Source: Okapia johnstoni (Eukaryota; Chordata; Mammalia; Artiodactyla; Giraffidae). From it: a DNA stretch of 64,000 bases. This document shows, in pieces, positions 57,786-64,000 of this stretch (positions are counted from its first letter, which is position 1; each line of letters opens with the position of its first letter). Both the position numbers and the translations under genes were made by a program. Where the stretch lies: contig CM044309.1 of assembly GCA_024291935.2 (NCBI GenBank), positions 6,324,001 through 6,388,000 on the forward strand. Direction: 5' to 3'. The notes beneath the pieces are model-generated. The model ran no database searches. It was not told where the DNA came from and was given only the letters and a program-made list of their open reading frames with translations.

Positions 57786-59712
57786 AGAAAAAAAACTGTA
57801 CAAAGATGCAAAAAAGCAAAATGGTTGTGGAGTCTTTACAAATAGCTGAGAAAAGAAGAGATGTGAAAGGCAAAGGAGAAAAGCAGAGATACATCCTTCT
57901 GAATGCAGAGTTCCAAAGAAAAGCAAGGAGAGAGGAAAAAAAAAACCTTCTTAAGTGAACAATACAAAGAAATACAAGAAAACAACAGAATGAAAAGACA
58001 AGAGATCTCTTCAAGAAAATTAGAGATACCGTAAGATACCAAACATAACATTTCACACAAAGATGGGCATAATAAAGGACAGGAATGGTATGGACCTAAT
58101 ACAAGCAGAAGATACTAAGAAGAGGTGGCAAGAATACAGAGAAGAACTGTACTAAAAAAGGTCTTTCCTACCCAGATTCCCATGATGGTGCATAACTCAC
58201 CTAGAGCCAGTCATCCTAAAGTGTGAAATCAAGTGTGCCTTAAGAAGCATGATTATGAACAAAGCTAGTGGAGGTGATGGAATTCCAGAAGAGCTATTGA
58301 AAACCCTAAAATCTGATGCTATTAAAGTGATGCCCTCAACATGCCAGCAAATTGGGAAAACTCAGCAGTGGCCACAGGACTGGAAAAGGCCAGTTTTCAT
58401 TCCAGTCTCAAAGAAGGGCAGTGCCAGAGAACGTCCACACTATCGCATAACTGCACTCATTTCACACGCTACCAAACAATGCTCAAAATCCTTCAAGCCA
58501 GGCTTCAACAGTAAGCGAACTGAGAACTTCCAGACGTACAAGCTGGATTTAGAAAAGGAGGAACCAGCAATCAAAGTGCCAACATCCTTCGGATCATAGA
58601 AAAAGCAAGAAAATTCCAGAACATCTACTTCTGCTTTATTGACTACACTAAAGCTTTTGACTATGTGGATCACAACAAACTGTGGAAAGTTCTTAAAGAT
58701 ATGGGAATACCAGACCACCTTACCTGCCTCCTGAGAAACCTGTATGCAGATCAAGAAGCAACAGTTAGAACATTTGTAACAATGGACTGGTTCCAAATTG
58801 GAAAAGGAGTACATCAAGGCTGTATATTATCATCTTGTTTATTTAACTTATATGCAGAGCACGTTATGAAAAATGCCAAATGGATAAAACACAAGCTGGA
58901 ATCAAGACTGCTGGGAGAAATATCAATAGCCTCAGATATGCAGGTGACACCGTCCTAGTGGCAAAAAGTGAAAAGGAACCTCTTTCCTTTCCAACAGGCT
59001 CCAGAACAGCCTCTTGATGAAGGTGAAAGAGGAGAGTGAAAAAGTTGGCTTAAAATTCAACATTCAAAACACTATGAATGGCATCCAGTCCCATCCTTTC
59101 ATGGCAAATAGATGGGGAAAATGGAAACAATGACAGACTTTATTTTCTTGGGCTCCCAAATCACTGTGGATGCTGACTGCAGTAATGAAATTTAAAGATG
59201 CTTGATCCTTGGAAGAAAAGCTAAAACCTAGACAGAATATTAAAAAGCAGAGATATCAATTTGCCAACAAAGGTCTGTATAGTCAAAGTTATGTTTTTTT
59301 CCAGGAGTCATGTAAAGACGTGAGAGTTGGACCATAAAGTAGGCTGAGTGCCAAGAATTGATGCTTTCAAACTGTGGGGCTATAGAAGACTCTTGAGAGT
59401 CTCTTGGAAAGCAAGATCAAACCAGTAAATCCTAAGGGAAATCAAACTTGAATATTCATTGGAAGGACTGATGCTGAAGCTGAAGCTCCAATACTTCAGC
59501 CACACGATTAAATGAGCATGATGTTAATAAAGACTGAGGGCCGAAGGAGAAGGGGACAACAGCAGATGAGATGGTTGGATGGCATCGTTGACTCAGTGGA
59601 CATGAGTTTGGGCAAATCCAGAAGGCAGCGAAGGACAGGGAAGCTTGGTGTGCTGTAGTCCACGGGGTCACAATGAGTCGGAAATGACTGCAGGACTGAA
59701 CAACAACAAAGA
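57786..59712 (+). mobile_element. BovB LINE, 1.9 kb, in L1 ORF2
   Basis: 5'-truncated BovB covering RT to tail. Remnant frames at 58249-58599 (MNKASGGDGIPEELL, PQDWKRPVFIPV) and 58665-58958 (DHNKLWKVLKDMGIPDHLTC, HQGCILSSCLFNLYAE). YADD is degraded (SDMQVTPS) and about 28 extra bases lie near 58978. The L1 resumes at gagattaacatacccaggaa. Confidence 0.92.
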
Positions 59713-61389
59713 GATTAACATACCCAGGAATAAGCCTACACAAGAAGGCAAAGCACCTGTACTCAGACAACCGTAAGAGAGTGATAAAAGTAATGAAAGA
59801 CAACACAAACAGATGGAGAGATAGATCACATTCTTAGACTGGAAGAACGACTATAGTGAAAATGAATATACTACGCAAAGCATTCTATAGATTCAACGAT
59901 TCTCTATCAAATTAACAACGGCATTGTTCACAGAATTAGAAGAAAAGAATTTTTATCATTTTATGGAAACATAAAAGACCCCAAAGAGCAAAAAGAGCGC
60001 TGGGAAAGAAAAACGGAGCTGGAGGAGTGAGGGTCCCCAACCTCAGAGTACAGTGTAAAGCTACAGTAATCGAGACTGAATGATACCGGCACACGCACAA
60101 AAGAAATATGGATCAATGGAACAAGAAAGAAAGCCCAGATATAAAGTCACACAGCTATGGTCACATAATCTATGACGAATGAGGCAAGAACATACAATGG
60201 AGAAAAGCCAAGCCTTCAAAAAGTGGTGCTGGGAAAACTGGATAGGCACATGCAAAAGAATGAAATTAGAACGGTCTCTTACACTACACACAAAATAAAC
60301 TCAAAATCGATTAAAGACCAAAGTATAATCCACAGCACTGTAAGATTCTTAGAGGAACACACAGGCAGAATAAATTGCAGCAAGAGCTTTTTGATCCATC
60401 TCCTAGACTAATGAAATTGAAAAGAAAAATAAACAAGTGTGCCCAAATTAAACTTAAAAGCTTTTGCACCACAAAGAAAACCATAAAAAAATATGAAAAG
60501 ACAACCCTCAGAATGAGAGAAAATATTTTTAAATGAAACAATTAACAAGGGATTAATTCCAAAGTATACAAACAGCTTGTGAAACATAAAAAAAAAAAAA
60601 TAAAAATGGGCAGAAGGTCTAAATAGACATTTCATCAAAGACGATGTACAAATGGCCAAGTTAACATATGAAAAGATGCTCAGCATCACTAATCGTTAGA
60701 GAAATGCAACCCTCACACCAGTCAGAATAGCCATCATCAAAAAATCTACAAATATTAAATGCTGGAGAAAAAGGGACGCTTCCTACACTATTGGTGGGAT
60801 GTACAACCACTATAGAGAATAGCATGGAAGCTCCTTTAAAAAATCCTAGAAGTAGAACTACCATATCCTCAGAAATTCTACTTCTGGGACTATACCAAGA
60901 GAAAATCATAATTTAAAAAAGTACATGTACATCAATATTCACTCAACACTATTTACAACAGCCAGGATATGGAAGGAAGCTAAATGTCCATCAACAGAAG
61001 AATGGATAAAGATCAGGTACATATACGCAACGGAGTATTACTCAGCCATAAAAGGGAATGAAATTCTGCCATTTGCAGAGATGTGGTTGGACCTAGAGAC
61101 TCTCATACAAAGTGAAGTTGGTCAAAAAGTGAAAAACAAATGCTGTATTATATCATTTCCATGTGGAATCTAGAAAAATGGTACAGATGAACTTACTTGC
61201 AATGTAGTAATAGAGACACAGATGCAGAGAACAAATGTATGGATTCCAAGGGGGATGGATGGTGGGATGAAATGCGGGATTTGGATTGACATATACAATA
61301 CTATAAAATAGATAACTAATGAGAACTTCCTGTATAGAAATGGGTCCTCTTACTCAGTACTCTGTGGTGACCTACATGGAATGAAAAGA

Positions 61390-62620
61390 AATTGAAAAAG
61401 ACACAAAATGATGGAAAGATACACTGTGTTCCATTGATAGAAAGAATTAATACAGTTCGAATGACCATACTATATAAGGCAACCTACAGACTCAATATAA
61501 TCCCTACCAAAATACCAGGGGCATTTTTCAGAGAACAAAAACAAATAATTTTAAATTTTATATGGAAGCAAAAAAGTCCCTGAATAGCCAAAACAATCTT
61601 AAGAAATAAAAACAGAGTGTCTCATGCTCCAAGATTTTAAAATATCCTGCAAAGCTACAGTAATCATAAGAGTATGGTATGACCCCCAAACAGACACACA
61701 GATTATAGAGCAGTATAGAGAGCTTAGAAATGAGCCCACACTTATAGGAGTAATTACTATACACGCAGTAAGTTAATCTATAACAAAGGAGGCAAGAATG
61801 TGCAACGGTAAAAGGACAGTCTCTTCAATAAACGGTATTGGGAAAACTGGACAGCTACACGCCGAAAAAGTCAAACTGGACTACTTTGTTATTCCATACA
61901 CAAAAATAAAATGGGTTATAGATTTAAATGTAAGACTTGAAAACTGCTAGAAGAAAGCACAAACCATATAATATTTGACGTTGGTCATAGCAATGTTTTT
62001 GGGTGGGATGTTTCTCTTCAAGCAAGGGAAAGAAAGGCAAAAATAAACAACTGAGACTCCATCAAACTAAAAAACTTTTGCACAGTGAAGGAACGTATCC
62101 ACAGATTGAAAAGCTAGTCTATCGAATAGGAGATTCTATTTGCAAACAGTATATCCACAAACTGTTACTATGCAAATACCCAAAGAATTCATGCAGGTCA
62201 ACATCAAAAAGCAAACAACCCAATTAAAAAACAGGTTAGGCATGAAAAAATGATTAAACAATTTTCAAAGAAGACATACACATGAGCAACAGGTACTTTA
62301 AAGGTACTGAACATCACTAATCATAGTGATTATGAAAAGTACAACAAATAACAAGAGTTGGTGAGGATGTGGAGGAAAAGGAATCTTTTGCACTGTTGAG
62401 GGAAATGTTAATTTGTGCAACCACTGTGAGAATCAGTATGGCAATTCCTCAAAAAAATAAAAATAAAAGCCATCATATGACCCAGCAATTTCACTCCTGT
62501 TATTCATCAGAAAAAATAAACAACAACAACTTTAATTTGAAAAGATATACACAACCTTATATTCATTGCAGCATTACTTTCAGTAGACAAGATATGGAAG
62601 CAACCTCAGTTAGAAAAAGA
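61390..62620 (+). mobile_element. L1 ORF2 C-terminal fragment
   Basis: Starts agacacaaaatgatggaaag and repeats a part of ORF2 already present at about 59760-60700, so it is a separate copy. Remnants include ATYRLNIIPTKIPGAFF and FIWKQKSP (61392-61583). Confidence 0.85.
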
Positions 62621-62624
62621 AGAT

Positions 62625-62765
62625 ATGGACTTATTTCACTTAGCATAATTATTCTAGATCCACGTATGATTTCACAAATGGCAAGATTTTACTCTTTTTT
62701 ATGTCTGAGTAGTATTATATTTTATATACATACATATGTATGTTTCCTGGCAAAATACACACCCT
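62625..62765 (-). mobile_element. Short inverted L1 piece
   Basis: acttatttcacttagcataa ... tgtctgagtagtattatatt is L1 ORF2 read on the opposite strand, directly after the plus-strand L1. Confidence 0.6.
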
Positions 62766-62787
62766 TTTCTCAATAGAAGTAAATAAA

Positions 62788-63412
62788 TACAGGTGTCCTC
62801 CACTTTTCTAAAGTTCACTTTATGTCACTTCACTTTTACAAAAGATCTACCTTAGTATTTGTTTTCACTAAACAAACAAACAAAAAAATCCAAACAGGAT
62901 TTTTGCCTTTATGAAAAAAGGCAAAAAGCAAAAAAGAGCATTCAACACTTTTCTGAAATGAGTTATGAGGCTTGCCAGGTGGCTCAGTGGTAAAGAATCT
63001 GCCTGCCAATGCAAGAGACTCGAATTTGATCCCTGCGTCAGGAAAATCCCCTGGAGAAGGAAATGGAACCTGCTACAGTATTCTTGCCTGGGAAATCTTC
63101 ATGCAGTCGCAAGAAGAGTCAGACAGGACTCCGTGACTCGTGACTAAACAGCAGCATCAGCACAGAGGCAGTGTGTACCAGAGCTGCAAGAGTAGTACCA
63201 TCCAGCTTCCCGAGAACTACACTCAGCGTCTCTGTATCACGCCGGCAGAGCTTTGAACTGTGTCTTGTGAGCATCTGTGCTTTATGTCCATTTATTTTGT
63301 GCATCATTAACAAAATGTATCTTGAGGTAATTGCTTCTTTGCTTTAAATCATTTCAGCTTAGGAAAGGTTTCAGAGGAATGCTCTCCTTTCCCATAGCAG
63401 GGAAAACCTATA
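62788..63412. mobile_element. TIR DNA transposon relic, interrupted by SINE
   Basis: The left end, tacaggtgtcctccactttt, and the inverse of the right end, atataggttttccctgc, are imperfect terminal inverted repeats next to TA. Internal text (agttcactttatgtcacttc; ttcagcttaggaaaggtttc) is self-complementary. No transposase. Family not assigned. Confidence 0.62.
62966..63158 (+). mobile_element. Bov-tA SINE
   Basis: ggcttgccaggtggctcagt head and a shortened body ending gaagagtcagacaggactcc. Inserted in the DNA transposon. Confidence 0.9.
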
Positions 63413-63520
63413 TTCAGAAACAAAATCTTATCAATAATCTAACAATTTGCACAGAAACTAAGTGTCACACACCAGGGAATGACCTATTTGTAGTATCCAT
63501 CATTGCTCTGGCCTACTCCT
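63413..63520. other. Unique sequence
   Basis: Nothing recognised between the two DNA transposons. Confidence 0.4.
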
Positions 63521-63521
63521 A

Positions 63522-63705
63522 GGACAAGGATTCTCAAACTTTAGAGTGCCATACGATCACCAAGAGGGCTCTGTGAAAACACAGATTGCTGGACTTTATC
63601 CCCAAGTTCTGACTTAGGAGATTGGGGTGAGGCCAGGAATTTGCATTTCTAACAAGGTCCCAGGTGATACTGAAGCTGCTGGTCTAGAGACTACAGTTCT
63701 AAAAG
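63522..63705. mobile_element. MER5A-like hAT non-autonomous transposon
   Basis: aggattctcaaactttagag, acacagattgctggacttta, ggaatttgcatttctaacaa, ggtcccaggtgatactgaag and ctgctggtctagagactaca follow MER5A in order. Confidence 0.78.
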
Positions 63706-63717
63706 CACCACACTAAA

Positions 63718-64000
63718 ACCTTGAATATTCATGGGAAGGACTGACGCTGAAGCTGATGCTCCAGTGTTTTGGCCACCTGATGCAAAGAGCCTACTCACTG
63801 GAAAAATCCTGACGTTGAGAAAGATTTAGAGCAGGAGGAGAAGAGGGTGACAGAAGATACAGTGGCTGGATGGCATCACTGACTCAATGGACACAAGTTT
63901 GAGAAATTCTGGGAGATGGTGCAGGACAGGGAAACCTGGTGTGCTGTAGTCCACGGGGTCGCAAGGAGTTGGACACAACATAGTGTTTGAAGAACAACAA
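63718..64000 (+). mobile_element. BovB 3' fragment at the window edge
   Basis: cttgaatattcatgggaagg ... gtttgaagaacaacaa is the BovB 3' end. The 3' boundary is at or just beyond the last base. Confidence 0.9.

Larger units (their letters stand above)
50565..61385 (+). mobile_element. Full-length old L1 split by five insertions
   Basis: Six pieces read as one L1 in order: 50565-51185 and 51421-52962 (gaagatggcagagtag start, long 5' UTR, first part of ORF1), 54396-55371 (ORF1 end, inter-ORF, ORF2 start), 55704-56230, 56433-57785 (ORF2 including the RT motif LSLFADDILLYIE near 57600) and 59713-61385 (ORF2 C-terminus and 3' UTR). The pieces total about 6.7 kb, the length of a complete L1. Many stops, so inactive. 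Antisense to MMP16. Confidence 0.85.
5241..64000 (-). other. MMP16: MMP16 intron 1 (partial, inferred)
   Basis: Upstream in the sense of the gene. No signal-peptide exon or CpG-island promoter was seen up to the window end, so the stretch is inferred to lie within intron 1. It is filled with interspersed repeats. Confidence 0.65.

Noticed and set aside
1..64000. Other MMP16 exons
   Set aside because: I looked for the signal-peptide exon and the cysteine-switch exon on the minus strand and saw neither. Introns of this gene are known to be very long.
1..64000. A novel multi-gene system
   Set aside because: There is one exon of a known gene. All long open frames trace to BovB or L1, and nothing suggests cooperating unknown genes.

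Overview
The window is nuclear DNA from a ruminant (cattle, sheep, goat or a close relative). The evidence is the dense load of BovB (RTE-type) LINE copies and of tRNA-headed Bov-tA and Bov-A SINEs. The combination is typical of ruminants, and several copies are young, with intact target-site duplications. I see no bacterial, phage or plasmid features, no operon, no CRISPR array and no free-standing RNA gene.

The only host coding sequence I can support is one 149-bp exon on the minus strand (5092-5240). It translates without interruption into part of the propeptide of a membrane-type matrix metalloproteinase and fits MMP16 (MT3-MMP) exon 2. It has a consensus donor at its low-coordinate side and an AG acceptor at its high-coordinate side. 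By inference the rest of the window is intronic: 1-5091 belongs to intron 2 and 5241-64000 to intron 1. No other MMP16 exon was found.

Layout. 1-950: a BovB 3' end and a SINE. 950-8390: mostly unique AT-rich DNA around the exon, almost free of ruminant-specific insertions. 8390-13520: two tandem SINEs and a nearly full-length decayed BovB. 13520-22340: AT-rich DNA, a 44-bp palindrome, a C-rich tract, SINEs, L1 pieces and an old DNA transposon split by four later insertions (17816-20673). 22340-31085: MIRs carrying nested BovB and SINE copies, an antisense L1 hit by an endogenous-retrovirus LTR with a tRNA-Ser-like primer site, an MLT1-type LTR, and a BovB with a 395-codon reverse-transcriptase frame (29505-30692). 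31085-48500: L2-like relics, SINEs, a divergent inverted BovB pair (39287-41262), C/A-rich sequence, a dimeric SINE and a second AT palindrome. 48500-50000: an old L1. 50565-61385: one essentially full-length old L1 (about 6.7 kb) split by five later insertions. 61390-64000: another L1 with a short inverted piece, a terminal-inverted-repeat DNA transposon relic, a MER5A-like element and a BovB 3' end running off the window.

The MMP16 exon is the functional element. The remainder is a layered record of retrotransposition in a very large intron. I found no credible undescribed biological system. The most interesting items are the LTR with retained primer site and repeated LTR terminus, the nested L1 and DNA-transposon composites, the long palindromes, the inverted BovB pair, and a CpG/CRE-rich patch about 320 bp from the exon. 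All repeat-family names come from recognition by eye, not from a database search.
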